Made by a program: the position numbers and the translations under genes
Assembly: GCF_013426205.1 (NCBI RefSeq)
Contig: NC_089424.1
Location: 3,348,001 to 3,412,000, forward strand
DNA from: Metarhizium brunneum
Taxonomy: Eukaryota; Ascomycota; Sordariomycetes; Hypocreales; Clavicipitaceae
Direction of reading: 5' to 3'
Length of the DNA stretch: 64,000 nt
Notes under the pieces: model-generated
The model's input: the letters and a program-made list of their open reading frames with translations, nothing else
The model's database searches: none
What the model was told of the DNA's origin: nothing
Shown: positions 20,742 to 32,336 of the stretch, one piece after another
How the letters are laid out: every line of letters starts with the position of its first letter
Numbering within the stretch: position 1 is the stretch's first letter

Positions 20742-22985
20742 TCAGATAGGTGCCGACCGTGTGATCTCTCCAGAAGAATCCCCAACTGCATCAAACCCAT
20801 GAGATCCAAATAGAAGATCTGGAGAACCCAAAGCGAGAGACGGCAGAGCAGAAATATTATCATGAGAATTGATGGGACGCATCGCTGTGATATCGGTCTG
20901 AATCTCGTTGATCGTCATCGACCCAATGCGGGGGCTGGTAGTCTGTTCAATAGACGTTGTGACGATAATAGCCTTCTTCAACATCCCGATTGGGTGGAAA
21001 GCTCCGTTACAACCCTGTGGTTCAGCCTCTGGCCAGTGATCTCCGTCATCGGATGTAGAGACCTTATCACAGGATGGCTTCTCCTTCCTCCAGCCTTGGA
21101 TGCCGGAATCGCCGCAGTCAACTTCAGTCATTTTACGAGCTCCATGATCCAAGGTGAAATCCATGTCAGTGTCCCAAATTTGAGAATTACGGTCGCAGTT
21201 GGTTTTGCTGCGATGATCTTGCACAACTAGCTCCGGCTCGGCGCCGGCACCTGCATCAGGCGGAGCGGAAGTTCTATGGACAGTGGACTCGCCGACGGCA
21301 CTCAAGAGAGGCGTGGAAGCACAAAGCGATGGAGGCGGAGAGACACTACATCCTGGTTAGCTGCAAAGTCTGAATGCTTGTCTGTTATGAGAAGGACTTA
21401 CGGTATAAGCAGTTTTAAGTCGGGAAACTTCTTGGTCCTCTTTATTCGGCTCTTGGCGGGCTTTTCCTCGTCATAATCTTTCATCCACAAGCCGTCTTCC
21501 AAATGCCGAACAGTCTCTATAGATTCCTTACACTTTCTTTCTCCATCCTTGACTGGCTTCTCACTTGGTGCAAATCCGACCCAATCATTGGCTTCCTTCA
21601 ACGCGTCTTCAGCCGAGTCCTTATGCTTTAAGAGATGAGACATGATCTGCGCCGTGCTGAATTTGAGTTCTGGGACCTTCTTGGCAAAATCTGCTGCAAG
21701 TCTGCTCAGTTCCAATAATGTCTCGTCGTCAACGGCGTCATGTTGATTTTTAGGCCCGAACACGAAGCTGAACAGGTCTTTGGTCACATCTGAATCTGCC
21801 AACGGAATTTCAAGTTTCATGTCAATACGGCCCGGTCTTATGAGCGCTTCGTCCAGATTTTCAATATGATTTGTAGTCATGATCAAAATTCGTCCTTCTT
21901 GAGATGCAACACCATCCAAGGCGTTTAGAAGTCCTGATAGAGAGAGTGCCTTTGCCTTTTTTCCAAATTTGTCTGAACCCTGTCGATCCGTTCCAATGGC
22001 ATCAATATCCTCCAACAAAACAACACATCTCTCAGGAAGTCTGTTGAATAGTTCCTCCAGCGCCTGATCATCCACGGTGGGGGCACTGATGATGTAAATG
22101 TCCAGATTAAATTCTCCGGCCACCGCCGAGCCGAGACTTGACTTCCCGGTGCCAGGTGGACCGTGAAGCAAATACCCTCTTCGATATGGGATGCCGCGCT
22201 GCGTATACCAGTGTTGAGTTTCCTCGCTTAGAAAATTCTTGATGTCGTCCACCAACTTTCGTTTCAGAGAGCCACTGATAATGACAGTGGCAAGTGGCCG
22301 TTTTTCTTTAGTTGATATCCTTTTCCAGTAGTCGCCAGAGTTTTTGAACATTGTTATCTTGTTTTCAATATGCTGCAAGTATTCCTGTCGACATTCTGCA
22401 ATAAAATTCTTAAGAACTTGAACAGATCTACCAAGGCAACTAATGGTAATGACCTCCTCTTTGTGCAACCCCGTGGTGACAGTTTGCATTTCGAAGGAAA
22501 GGGTTTTGTGCCCAAATGAAAAAGTAAAAGATCCAGTCCATGGTGAAAAGGAAATCATTTTCTTTTCGTCGTTGTCGGCGCCATCTCTAGACTTCGACTT
22601 CCCTACTTGAGCGATAATTGATCTTGCCGCGTTATCAACTCCACGAGACGAGAGCCAGGCCATAAGCATATCAAATGCCTCGTCGGTAGCTTTTACATGG
22701 AGTGTTACGGCTAAGCGAGGTCAGAGAGGGACTTTATTGCAGAGATAGATACTAACTGAAGTGACCTTCAAGCAATGACTGTACTTTGCCAAGGTAGGGT
22801 TTCAAGACTGTAAAAAATCCATAGATGCACATCATAGGACCATAGATGTTAAACGCCCAGGTAAGAAGCTGGGTGAAACCTGGCAGCGAAGGATCAGGCT
22901 GGGAGAAATCCACGATTCGAATAGGTTCAGCTGAACCAAGCATATTCCAGGTCCATGGAATGCTGTCGTTCGAGTATGTTGGCAT
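20742..22985 (-). CDS. BCS1-like AAA ATPase, 713 aa
   Basis: Minus-strand exons 22985..22757, 22710..21402 and 21345..20742. Intron 1 is 46 nt, GTTAGT..CTTAG. Intron 2 is 56 nt, GTAAGT..TGTAG, with branch CTAAC. An N-terminal hydrophobic helix (about residues 37-65) precedes a BCS1-N-type region, then the AAA core with Walker A GPPGTGKS (about 260-267), Walker B VVLLEDIDA (about 306-314) and the second-region-of-homology NHIENLDEALIRPGRID. Family founder Bcs1 is a mitochondrial inner-membrane translocase of the Rieske protein; fungi carry many divergent paralogues of unknown role, and the Ser/Asp-rich 230-residue tail here marks it as one of these. If intron 2 is retained the protein stops at LLIP after 512 residues, so the tail rests on the splice. 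A TATATAAA box lies about 136 bases upstream. Confidence 0.85.
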
Positions 22986-24357
22986 AGTTGCGTGGTTTTG
23001 ATATGCAACAGAGTCTACTGACGAAAGACAGCCGTGGAATGATTGATGAAGTTATGGGAGAGCTGCTATCTCCATCGAAGTTCATCATGTTTCTTCCGTT
23101 CGTGGGACGAATGAGTCCACTTTATATAGGGCCAAACCATCCGTTCCGTTCGATGCAGGTTTTGACGTATCCCAAAGCTATGGGCAGCGTTCAATCCAAC
23201 GTCCAACCAACAACGCCACATCACAGCCGATGCGATTGCATGCATGCATGGATAATCTATTCCCAGCCCAGTCGGCAAGGAGGCGACAAATTCATCATCA
23301 TAACTGGAAACAATACCCGTTGACGGCAAACACTCCCAACTCATCATCCCGTAACATCATCTTGTGGAGGCTATTCCAGAGGCAGGAACATCGATTGTCG
23401 AGATGCGTTGTCGCCCCACACATCCGGCAGAGTGTACATCCATGGCATGACCGAGATTGCCTTGGACATCTTGCCGCTGGTAGCTCACCGCAACGACAAC
23501 ATTGACTTCAGCCACATGTGACGAGCCTCTTGATTGGACGCATTTTCCGTCCTAACCCGGCTTAGGTCTCGTTCTCTGTGGACGAATGATGCAGTTCTCC
23601 GTTGATGTGGGGATGTCTGCCGTTTTGTCTGAACGAATGATGCCGGTCTCGTTCTTTGTTCCCCGTGGACGAATGATGTCGGTCTCGTTTTAATGGACGA
23701 AGAACCCTGTTCCAGGTGAACAACTGATGCCGATGTAAGCGAAATGGCGTTTTGCTCTAAAACGAGTTAGCACGGTACGTAAGCTATCTTCTGGACGGGA
23801 ACCTGGAAGGATGCAGAGACAGGCATTCAGAGGAAATGAGGCATTCACATAAAATACAATTTGTCTAATTGTCGTTACACGGCCCAGTAGCGATAGTAGC
23901 TTCAGCCTTACTTCTTCCCCTCGCCCTTGCACTCTGTGCATTGGACACCCCCAGTCTCCCCCTCGCCCTGGCAGAAGGGGCAGTCCTCAGGCATACTTTT
24001 TCTCCGTACGGATGTTCTGCTAATAGGCCGAGCTCAAGACACGTCCTGCAACCTCAGTCATTAAAGCACCATTCGATATCGAAGCATGGGCTAGGACTTA
24101 CTGCACAAGCTTTTTTCCAGTGAAACTTGCTGTGTGCACAATTTTTTATTGTCTTTCGCCAGGGAGGAGGAACTGCGGGTTTTAATGACGATGTGGAGGC
24201 TCCACATATTGGCCGATGATTACCGCTAATGTGCTCCATTCGGGTTACGAGACTTTTCTCCGCTTTATTCCGGGCCAGTCTCCTAAATCGTCCAACTTCT
24301 CAATGCGATAATGAGGTGCCATCTTCTTCTGATGACTGACCCATTGACGACGAGAAC
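22986..24357. other. Divergent intergenic region
   Basis: About 1.4 kb between the BCS1-like and C2H2 genes. Besides the TATA box of the former and the small repeat at 23565-23700, nothing is supported. Confidence 0.4.
23565..23700 (+). repeat. Three imperfect copies of GGACGAATGATG..GGTCTCGTT
   Basis: Copies near 23578, 23629 and 23664 combine (GT)GGACGAATGATG with a following GGTCTCGTT of variable spacing. Probably a decayed local duplication; no known element recognised. Confidence 0.55.
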
Positions 24358-25556
24358 ATGCCAGTGCAATGCCAAACCTGTTCCAAGCCCTTCCCAAGAG
24401 CTGCGGATCTACACGAACACGTTGAATTTTTTAAGGTAATTAACTTCGTTGCCAGGTTGAGCCCATACTTACTCATTACACACAGGATCGAGCCCGATAT
24501 TTGACTCTCGAATTACTGAAATGCATTACACACACTTATACGACCGGAGAAAGGCGTGAAAATCCTAGCGACAGCGCCGAGACCGAAATACACGATGGAA
24601 TTGACATTGGCGGCGTAGAGACGGAGAGGGAAGAAGCCACCTTGGGGGGTGATCATGAAGTGGAGATAGAGAGTAGTGATGATGATGATCCTTGCTTGGA
24701 GACTATGGTGAAGAATGATGATGTGGCCAGTGAATGTTCTCAGATATCATGCCCTCAACCAAAGTGTGACGCAAAGTTCCCGTCACGAACAAGAATGAAG
24801 CGGCATTATCAAACACGTATGGTCTTTGTGCCCTGTCTCTGAGACATTACTGACTGCCTTTAACTTGTAGATGTCAAATGCTACGAAGTATGCTTCCTTT
24901 GCAATCGGACGTTCGATCGGGTAAGCCTATACATCGACCACAAGTGCACGAAAGTAGGGGGCACCGAAAAGGCCCGTATCTTGGCGAGGCGAAATGCGCT
25001 TAGGATATTGGTCAAAAACGATATGAAAAAATGTATTGCGGCGAAACAGCGCACGACTGCAAATCCGCAACGTGAACTCTCACCGCCACGAAAACGCTTG
25101 AAAATACAGGCGGCTAATGACGTCCAGTCAAGCTCAGGAGATCCTGAAAGGGTTCCCACCGGATGCAGCGATCCAATACTCGACGAATCTCAGACTTTGA
25201 CGAATCCCTCACAACTCCTTTGTCCCGATGCTTTCGATCTATCCACCAACCATATTTCGTCAGACGTAATGCCTCAGCTTGCCATTCCTACCGGCCCTCT
25301 CAGAGGAAGCATCTTTGGAACCCAGAATGTCGGCTTCCCATTCATGGAAGAGACTCAATCAGAGGCGAGAGGTGCCCTGTTCTTCGCAAGTAGATTGGGT
25401 AGTTCTTGGCAACCCATGCGCGATTGTTACCCTCCAGAAGGAAGTTGGCCGACAATAAGTTTAAAATCACAAAGCACCCATACCGTTCAGAATGAGGAAA
25501 TTATGACTAGTGACGGAATGCTTGTCGAAGATCTAGCGGCGAAGGCATACAGATAG
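24358..25556 (+). CDS. C2H2-type zinc-finger protein, 364 aa
   Basis: Exons 24358..24435, 24486..24816 and 24871..25556; introns of 50 and 54 nt; all in phase. Each exon carries a finger-like piece: CQTCSKPFPRAADLHEHV in exon 1, CPQPKCDAKFPSRTRMKRHYQTH across the second splice, and CFLCNRTFDRVSLYIDHKC in exon 3. Between the first two is an acidic stretch (DIGGVETEREE, ESSDDDD). A basic segment with PPRKRLK (about residue 205) could be a nuclear localisation signal, and the rest is low-complexity. It is likely a nuclear DNA-binding protein with unknown targets. It is convergent with the orphan gene at 25607, with only 50 bases between stops. Confidence 0.7.
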
Positions 25557-25606
25557 TGGACTACATGGCCATCTCGCAATTTTGCAACTGAGAGATTGCT
25601 TCAGTG

Positions 25607-26364
25607 CTAGACAAACGTGAAGTTCGTCCATATTCCACATTTCTGCATTTCGGTAACCTCTTCTTTTAGATCGTCAATTGTTCGCAGTTCTATTTTGTCC
25701 CACTTTTGTATTTCATCGCCGTTCTTATCAGCGAATATGCCAATGATCGCATGCCCTTTTAAAGCCCGGAACCCGAGTCGAGTGTCCGAAATAACCCTGT
25801 AGCCCTCATTAGCTGGAGTTGCGTTACGTATTTTGCAAACTTACATGCCACCACACTTTAGCTCAACTTCCTTGCCCATGATACCTGCCTTTCTCAGAGC
25901 TGCGTTCGCAACTACCAACAAGCCATTTGGTGCATGCCATGTTTTAAAGATCTTCAACTGCGAGCCCTCAAAAAGCAATAAACGTGTCTCGGGGGTGAAT
26001 AGATGTACCACAACGGCTGGTGGGTCTCGGCCTTCTTTTTTCGTGAAGATGTATGTCTGATTTGGGTCACAAGTGTACCAGTGGAACACACCAAGACAGG
26101 GTGAGTCGTAGAAGGAGTAGAGGACACGTTGAATTCGCTGAAAAGTTAAGAAAAAACCCGCTTCATGTTTTAGATGCCTGCACGTACCTCGTCCTCGAGA
26201 AGCCTCTGCCTGCAAAATTTCAACCCCTCTCGAGTGGTTTTTAGCGGGAAACCAACGCTGCGCAACTGGTCGACTTCTTGGCCAACGGTCGCATCCTCAA
26301 CAAACACGAAGCCCTCCGAGCGCAGCCCAGAGGGATTTAACTGAAGTGCTGGTTCTAACGCCAT
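25607..26364 (-). CDS. Orphan protein, 219 aa
   Basis: Minus-strand exons 26364..26188, 26137..25845 and 25796..25607; introns of 50 nt (GTACGT..TTTCAG) and 48 nt (GTAAGT..CTACAG); all phases agree. I do not recognise the family. The protein has alternating short hydrophobic strands (GVFHWYTC, QTYIFTKKEG, AVVVHLFTPETRLLLFEG) that suggest a compact beta-rich domain, then KGHAIIGIFADKNG and a charged helical C-terminus. There is no signal peptide or membrane helix. Clean splice signals and preserved phase over three exons argue for a real gene. Confidence 0.6.
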
Positions 26365-27263
26365 AGATGATCCGCCTTGGGGATGACGCTCAGGCGAAAT
26401 ATTCCATGTGGTGAGAAGACAGCGCGTTCGTCGTCGCCCAAACGCTGAACCCAAGACTAAGATATTTTAGTTGCATGACCGCCCTGTATTCATATACCGG
26501 GGTATGGCGACCAGTGATATATACCACTTCAATGGTGGATACAAAATGACGTAGTATAGACACACTAATCACAAATACACTCATTCAGAATCGGCCTCGA
26601 CAATCTCCTAGGTTCCCCCAACCAACGGCCAGCCTCACTGTGAAGTCGAGGACCAAATTAACCCGATCGGGTTTGGTACGAGAGAAGGAAAGTGCGCGAA
26701 GGAATACTTCGAACCTAAAAGGGAGGCTTTGCTTCGCTGGAAAAGAAATTTGCGTTCTCATAGTCGCAAGCGACCGATCTCTGGCACATACACGACATCT
26801 AGGGATCAGAAATCTAGAAAAAGTGCTTACTTGCTCCGCCCCACTTATTTGCGCGAGGCAGGGCGATTAGAACTCCATCGGCTATACACGAGACACAAAT
26901 GCGAACGTGCCCTTACAGGGCTCTGTGAAAGTGTCACACAACGAACAATGAAAAGGAACAATATGCGCTGGAGTAACCAGAGGAATGAACAGGAAAGAAA
27001 GGAGAAGTAAAGCAAAATCGGCCTATTTCAAGAGCTGGTAGTACGACTCTAAATGCTGCAAATATTTAGGAAGCCACTCGTCAATCTCAAATCTATTATT
27101 CATATACCTGGCCCTTATGACGTAACAATGCATAAATATACATCGGATAGAGCGCGTTCTTTTTGTTGATAAATTTAGTAATATTTACATCCCCTAGGAG
27201 ATCTACCCCATGTGAATTCAGGTGTCGACTCTAGCGCTCTACATACATGCGCTGTACCTAGCT
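26365..27263. other. Intergenic
   Basis: About 900 bases. A basic plus-strand frame at 26640-27010 ends in Lys/Arg/Glu-rich residues but shows no domain. Decayed mobile DNA is possible. Confidence 0.35.
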
Positions 27264-27407
27264 GGAGTTCAGCAAGTCGCTGAATATGGCTGTGGTACTG
27301 GGCCTAAGCCCGAATCTGGTGCATTTGATTGGTGCTCTCAAGCTACGGGGATGCAAGTGCCCTCCGTCCCTAGACGGACCATGGAGCACACAACCAGGTG
27401 GTACTAG
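27264..27407 (+). pseudogene. RecQ-type helicase relic, third copy
   Basis: Reads GVQQVAEYGCGTGPKPES, then GAFDWCSQATGMQVPSVPRRTMEHT. It is colinear with the piece before Walker A at 16980 and with the short copy at 20125. It stops before reaching motif I. Confidence 0.55.
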
Positions 27408-27671
27408 GGGGCCTAGGTGTATGTAATAGAAATAGGAATTACCCTTTTCACAGAATATTTAATAGATGTGAGGACGAGTTCCCACCTGTTTATACACACG
27501 CACGACCAAAGAGTATTTACATCCATCTCTGTTGGGGCGCTTGGTGGATCGGACATTGTGTTCTATTTAGCGCGGGTCGTGGTCAGCTCACGTGACTCAT
27601 GGCGTCGTTACATTTTTTGTTTACATTTCCATCCCATCCTTCCACAGTACTTGCTTCTATCCATCCTCAAC

Positions 27672-29984
27672 ATGCCCCTTACGGAGCAACAAATCAACGT
27701 TATTTCGGAGCATCCGCTCAATGATACGTTAGATCGCTTCCGCGACAAGCTACGCGACCTCGACGAGGCAGACCGATCATGGCGCGACGCGACAGCGAGC
27801 ATTATATTGGCACTGGTTGATACTGGCGCCGCATTAAACCTTGGCTCTAGAGGTGGAAAGGAGACTTTAGCTGATGATCTTTTCCCCTTATATCCGGGTG
27901 TCCGAAAAGGATCCTTTAAAAGCGAGCATTTCCGTCGTCTTGCTCGTTGCATCATCGACAAAGCTTCTGACATCGACATCTGGGAAACAGTCTTTAGTGT
28001 CGTCGAATCCCTCAGTGCCCTCACCCCCCCTGGGTCCAGCATCGCACCGACATTCAAAGGAACACCTGTCAAGACCAGCTCGAGCCGACTTGCTGATAGC
28101 GAAACGCGCGACGTTGTCGAAGGGGAGCTCTTCGAGGAAATTAAAAACTGCACCTTTCGCAATGTGAAGGGATTTTGTGACAAGTTTTTCGATCCCAAGT
28201 CCTGGCGCCAAGAACAGAAAGCGATGCTGAGGGCGATGATGACAGCACACGACGGAAAGAAATGGACAGAATTTCCTTCCACTACCGACGAAAGACCCGT
28301 CTGGGACTGGCTTTGCTTACTTGAAGAGCGCTTCCTAGCCGATGCACCACACAGGCTTCATACCACCAGAACCGCCAACCAGTTTAAGGAACGGAAAGGC
28401 CAGATGGATGTTTTCTTGCAAACACCAGTCACGAACGCGAACGACACGTTTGAGTATAAACACGTCCTGGTGGTTGGAGAGCAAAAGAAGTCAAACGACA
28501 CAGGCAGGTTCAAGGCGACTCTCCTCCAGCTCGCGCGCTATGTGCGAGGCGTCTTCGCCGACCAGCCGACACGCCGGTTCGTGCACGCGTTCTCACTCTG
28601 CGCTTCCACGATGGAGCTCTGGGTCTTCGACCGCTCTGGGGCTTACAGCTCGGGGCCATTCGACATTCACGACGAGCCGGATAAGTTTGCGCGTGCACTT
28701 GTGGGATATGCTACAATGGATGACGATGCGATGGGCCTTGACACGTTCATCGAGCGAGGGGATGCGTGTCGTCATGTCACACTGGACGACGCGAGCGGCA
28801 ATGAGATGAGGGTTAGGTTGGACAAGGCGATGGTCAGGCAGTGGGCCATTGTGTGCCGCGGAACTACGTGCTACGAGACCCAAAACAGCCAGGTCGCGAA
28901 GTTCTCGTGGGCATCGGATAAGCGGAAGCTAGAGTCGGAACAACTAAAGTTGGCTGAACAACGGGGTGTCAAAGGAGTGGCCAGAGTGGTTGCGTATCGC
29001 CAGATCACCACCATTGCAGAGCTGCGGGATGGACTGGAGTTCCCGAAGCATCACAAGTTCCGAAATGAGGCCAATTTTTCTGAAGATCTGCCGTCGGCCA
29101 CCGCAAGCACGCACACATCGGATCACAAGCGCAAATCATCCGACGATGACGCCTCCGACAATACGTCAGAATCCAAGAAGCGACGGCCCAACAGTCAGAA
29201 GTCAAAGCTGTGCACGGAATTTAATGACCAGTTATCGATCGGCAAGGCTAAGCCGAGCCTGTACATGCCTGGCGAGGACCCATGGGAGAACAGGATTTAT
29301 TCCTGCCTCGTCGTCTCACCAGCCGGCCGTGTCATCAGCGACTTTAGGACGATTAAGGAACTGCTGGAGTCGATGCGAGATGCGATTAGGGCACACCAGT
29401 CTCTCTACACCGTTGGCAACATCCTACATCGCGATATTTCTTCAAATAACATCATTATTACAAACCCCGAGACGGCGGATGGCTTCAGGGGTATGCTCAT
29501 TGATCTTGACCTGGCGAAAGTGAGAGATAGTGGGCCAAGTGGGGCGCGACACCAGACTGGCACAATGCAGTTTATGGCCATTCAAGTGCTGCGGGGGGTC
29601 GATCACACCTACCGTCATGACCTTGAGTCATTCTTCTACGTTCTGCTCTGGATGTGTGCGCGCTGTTCATGGTCCAATAGGTTTGGGGGCGAGGAAAAAC
29701 CACCTCGGGAGAGCCTTCTCCGGAAATGGGGAATTGGTAGCTTCAAAGATATTGCGAATGCTAAAGGGTGGCATATGACCGTAAATGGTCTTGAAGAGGT
29801 TATGGACGAGTTTCCAGACATCTTTAATGTTGTGAAGCCGCTTTGTCTCAAGATCCGGTCCATAATGTTTGGGGAAACAGCAAGGCTAAATGTTGGAACT
29901 CCTGCAGGAAACCCAGACCAACTTTATAACGATACCATAGTGGCTTATGACGAAGCCATTGATGAGCTTTTAGAGGGTCAATAG
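27672..29984 (+). CDS. FunK1-type fungal protein kinase, 770 aa
   Basis: Single exon. The frame is open from 27417, but the natural start is ATG 27672 (MPLTEQQIN) after a pyrimidine-rich leader. The family pattern is clear: an N-terminal half with RKGQMDVFL and HVLVVGEQKKS; a middle region with RPTRRFVHAFSLCASTMELWVFDRSG-like order (about 320-345); an inserted acidic, Ser-rich segment with KRKSSDDDASD; and the catalytic loop ILHRDISSNNIII (His-Arg-Asp about 586-588). The metal-binding motif is DLD (about 611-613) where most kinases have DFG; FunK1 members commonly vary here. GTMQFMAIQVL stands for the APE-side GTxxFMA. FunK1 kinases are expanded in fungi and their substrates are unknown. The promoter abuts a helicase relic. 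Confidence 0.9.
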   Translation: MPLTEQQINVISEHPLNDTLDRFRDKLRDLDEADRSWRDATASIILALVDTGAALNLGSRGGKETLADDLFPLYPGVRKGSFKSEHFRRLARCIIDKASDIDIWETVFSVVESLSALTPPGSSIAPTFKGTPVKTSSSRLADSETRDVVEGELFEEIKNCTFRNVKGFCDKFFDPKSWRQEQKAMLRAMMTAHDGKKWTEFPSTTDERPVWDWLCLLEERFLADAPHRLHTTRTANQFKERKGQMDVFLQTPVTNANDTFEYKHVLVVGEQKKSNDTGRFKATLLQLARYVRGVFADQPTRRFVHAFSLCASTMELWVFDRSGAYSSGPFDIHDEPDKFARALVGYATMDDDAMGLDTFIERGDACRHVTLDDASGNEMRVRLDKAMVRQWAIVCRGTTCYETQNSQVAKFSWASDKRKLESEQLKLAEQRGVKGVARVVAYRQITTIAELRDGLEFPKHHKFRNEANFSEDLPSATASTHTSDHKRKSSDDDASDNTSESKKRRPNSQKSKLCTEFNDQLSIGKAKPSLYMPGEDPWENRIYSCLVVSPAGRVISDFRTIKELLESMRDAIRAHQSLYTVGNILHRDISSNNIIITNPETADGFRGMLIDLDLAKVRDSGPSGARHQTGTMQFMAIQVLRGVDHTYRHDLESFFYVLLWMCARCSWSNRFGGEEKPPRESLLRKWGIGSFKDIANAKGWHMTVNGLEEVMDEFPDIFNVVKPLCLKIRSIMFGETARLNVGTPAGNPDQLYNDTIVAYDEAIDELLEGQ

Positions 29985-30508
29985 ACTAGTTTCAAGCCAT
30001 ATGGGTGTATATATACATTATGCGTTGGTCCTGCCTGATGGACCGTGCTACTCCAGCTTGACTACACCACATGCCGCAAATAGATCCTGCCAACTGCACA
30101 ACAATCGCCTGACCAGCTTCCTGGAGGACAATCAGAGCTCGGGCTCCTGCGGCTAGCACCTAGATGTCAAGACTTCTGTGGGCTATCAAAGCAATGTCAA
30201 AGTTTCTGTGCCGTCCGCGACGGGGCAGCTTGGGAAGTTGGATCTCAAAGAAATTATTAATAACAGGTCTAGCCAGCCCCCAAATCCAGAAGCCGCGATG
30301 CTAGTGACTTAGTGCTCGATTTCGTATCTCAACCAGGTGGTCATTTTGACGATGCTCATCAATGTGCTTGTCAATGAAGCGAAAGCGGGGAGGTATCTGG
30401 AAAGAAGGAAGGACTCCTTTAGTGGTGATGACACGCGATGAAGCCGCTCAGCGGCACGGTTATTCGGCTTGAAGCTATATAAAGGCTTTACGAGAGGGCC
30501 TACTTCCT
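29985..30508. other. Intergenic
   Basis: About 520 bases after the FunK1 stop. The word CGACGGGGCAGCTTG near 30218 echoes about 11270. No gene supported. Confidence 0.4.
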
Positions 30509-30859
30509 CACTATGACGGCACACGGCGTTTTCAGCAAGATAATGCTCGAATTCACACCTCTCATACTGTTACTACCTTCCTACAACATCAGGGCATCGA
30601 GTATATTGACTGGCCGAAGAACTCGCCGGATTTGAACCCGATTGAGCACTATTGGGCCATTCTGAAGAGACAGATTAGAAGAATGTTCCCTCATCTACGT
30701 AATTTACGTGACAATAGCATCGATATGATAGAATTCCAACGCTGTGTGCAAATTGCGCACAATTCAATCCCTCAGCAGCAGATTACAGCACTTATTGACT
30801 CTATGGAGCGTCGCTTGCGCGCTGTGATTCGGGCGCGAGGATGGTATACCAGATATTAA
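30509..30859 (+). pseudogene. Tc1/mariner-type transposase, C-terminal remnant
   Basis: The frame gives RRFQQDNARIHTS (second catalytic Asp), WPKNSPDLNPIEHYWAILK (catalytic Glu) and the usual family end RGWYTRY followed by a stop. About 115 residues remain; the N-terminal DNA-binding domain and the first catalytic Asp are missing, so it cannot be active. Downstream, GGTCGCAAACTTTTGTCAC (about 30979-30997) resembles the end of a Tc1-type terminal inverted repeat. The matching 5' end was not found. Confidence 0.85.
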
Positions 30860-32336
30860 TTGACGTTTCAAGCGCTAAGAATTGATATATACAACTTTCT
30901 ATTTGAATAAATATACATAGAGGAATCATTGGTCAAAGACACTGTGCATGTTGCTATCGACTGGAGTGTGGTGGGGTGGTCGCAAACTTTTGTCACATTA
31001 CCGTAGCTGTAGGCGCCTTTGCTGGTACCTGCAGTAGTTATATGATCAAGTCGCTACCAGTATTTTAAGCGCGCCTGCGATAAACCACGGCACTGCCCTG
31101 CAGCTCGGAGCTCATAATCATCAGTTGCTCTTTCATTCGCCTCGTAATATATCAGCCACTGCCATAAAACGTATCAAAGATCGTTCAATGAAATAAAAGG
31201 ACACTTCAGAAACACTAAAGCATGCGCATTCAGACTATCGACTGGCACCAATGCACTATAGCCACGGGACACGTGGCTGTACCGCGTCCCGAGACGAGGG
31301 TATTTCGAAGAATTGCAAGGGGGGAGCCAAAAAGCTATGGCTTGCCGCCAATGCAAACCTGGCCTTGGCATCCCCGTTAAAGAGTTCGTCCAAAGAGTAC
31401 TTTCTTCTTGGCTCTTTCTCCTACTGTGTATACTTTGATTTACTTTGGCAGCACAGCAGGCTTGCAAGATAGACCCATGTGGGAGCACGTAAACGTCTAA
31501 CGGCTGTGCCAGTTTTTGCTCGGTCCCCGTCGTATCTAACGCCTTTCAACACCATCAATCATCAGCCATTTTTCGCTGCAGAACCAAACAGCCACGGAAG
31601 ACGGGCTTTAGCGGTGTACCGTTCAGCCAAGGTCGACGGTGAACTCGTCCTGGCTTTGGATTAGTGCTGTTGACACTTACTACTCCCTTCAGCTTTGGTA
31701 AGCATATGCTGCAGCTCCATGGAGGGTGTGAGGCCTGCCATAATTTCTTCTCTCAGCGTCTCTCTTCCCTTGGCAGAGTAAAAGCCCACGACCAGCAGTC
31801 ACGTACATTGTCACGTTGAGCCGCAGTTTATTTTTATGTTTTACGAAACTCAGCCAAATTTCTGTGTGGTTATTGATTACGCAGGCTGATAATCTAATTC
31901 TACCAACTCAACTCTGTCGTCGACGTGCCTTTGCACAATGGCTTGCAGATCTTTCCGTAAGCCAGTGGATGCCGCAACCTGGTCTGTTAGTCATAATCCC
32001 AAAATAGGTGTTCCAATATTACTTGCCTGTGACAATCAGGTCGCCTCGCGCAGAGGCTTTCTCCTGCACCCGTTTGATGTATTTACCCGCGACCTCTTCT
32101 CTCGTTATAGAGTACCAATCGGGCAAGCCCTTGATGACTTCAGCCCTTGGCCTTACTTTTTCCTGCCTGTCACGATCTCTACATACACTGATATCTGCAG
32201 AATCTTCAGTGGAAGCGCTTTCGGACGATGTTATAGCCCTCGTCGTTGATATGGATCAAGTAACAGGGTCCTTGAATTTTTTGCTGTCTCCGAGTCCGAT
32301 GACGAATACAATAAAAATGGCTCAGATTCTCTCGCT
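30860..32336. other. Gene-poor stretch
   Basis: About 1.5 kb with short frames on both strands only. Apart from the putative Tc1 terminal repeat at its start, nothing is supported. Confidence 0.4.
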
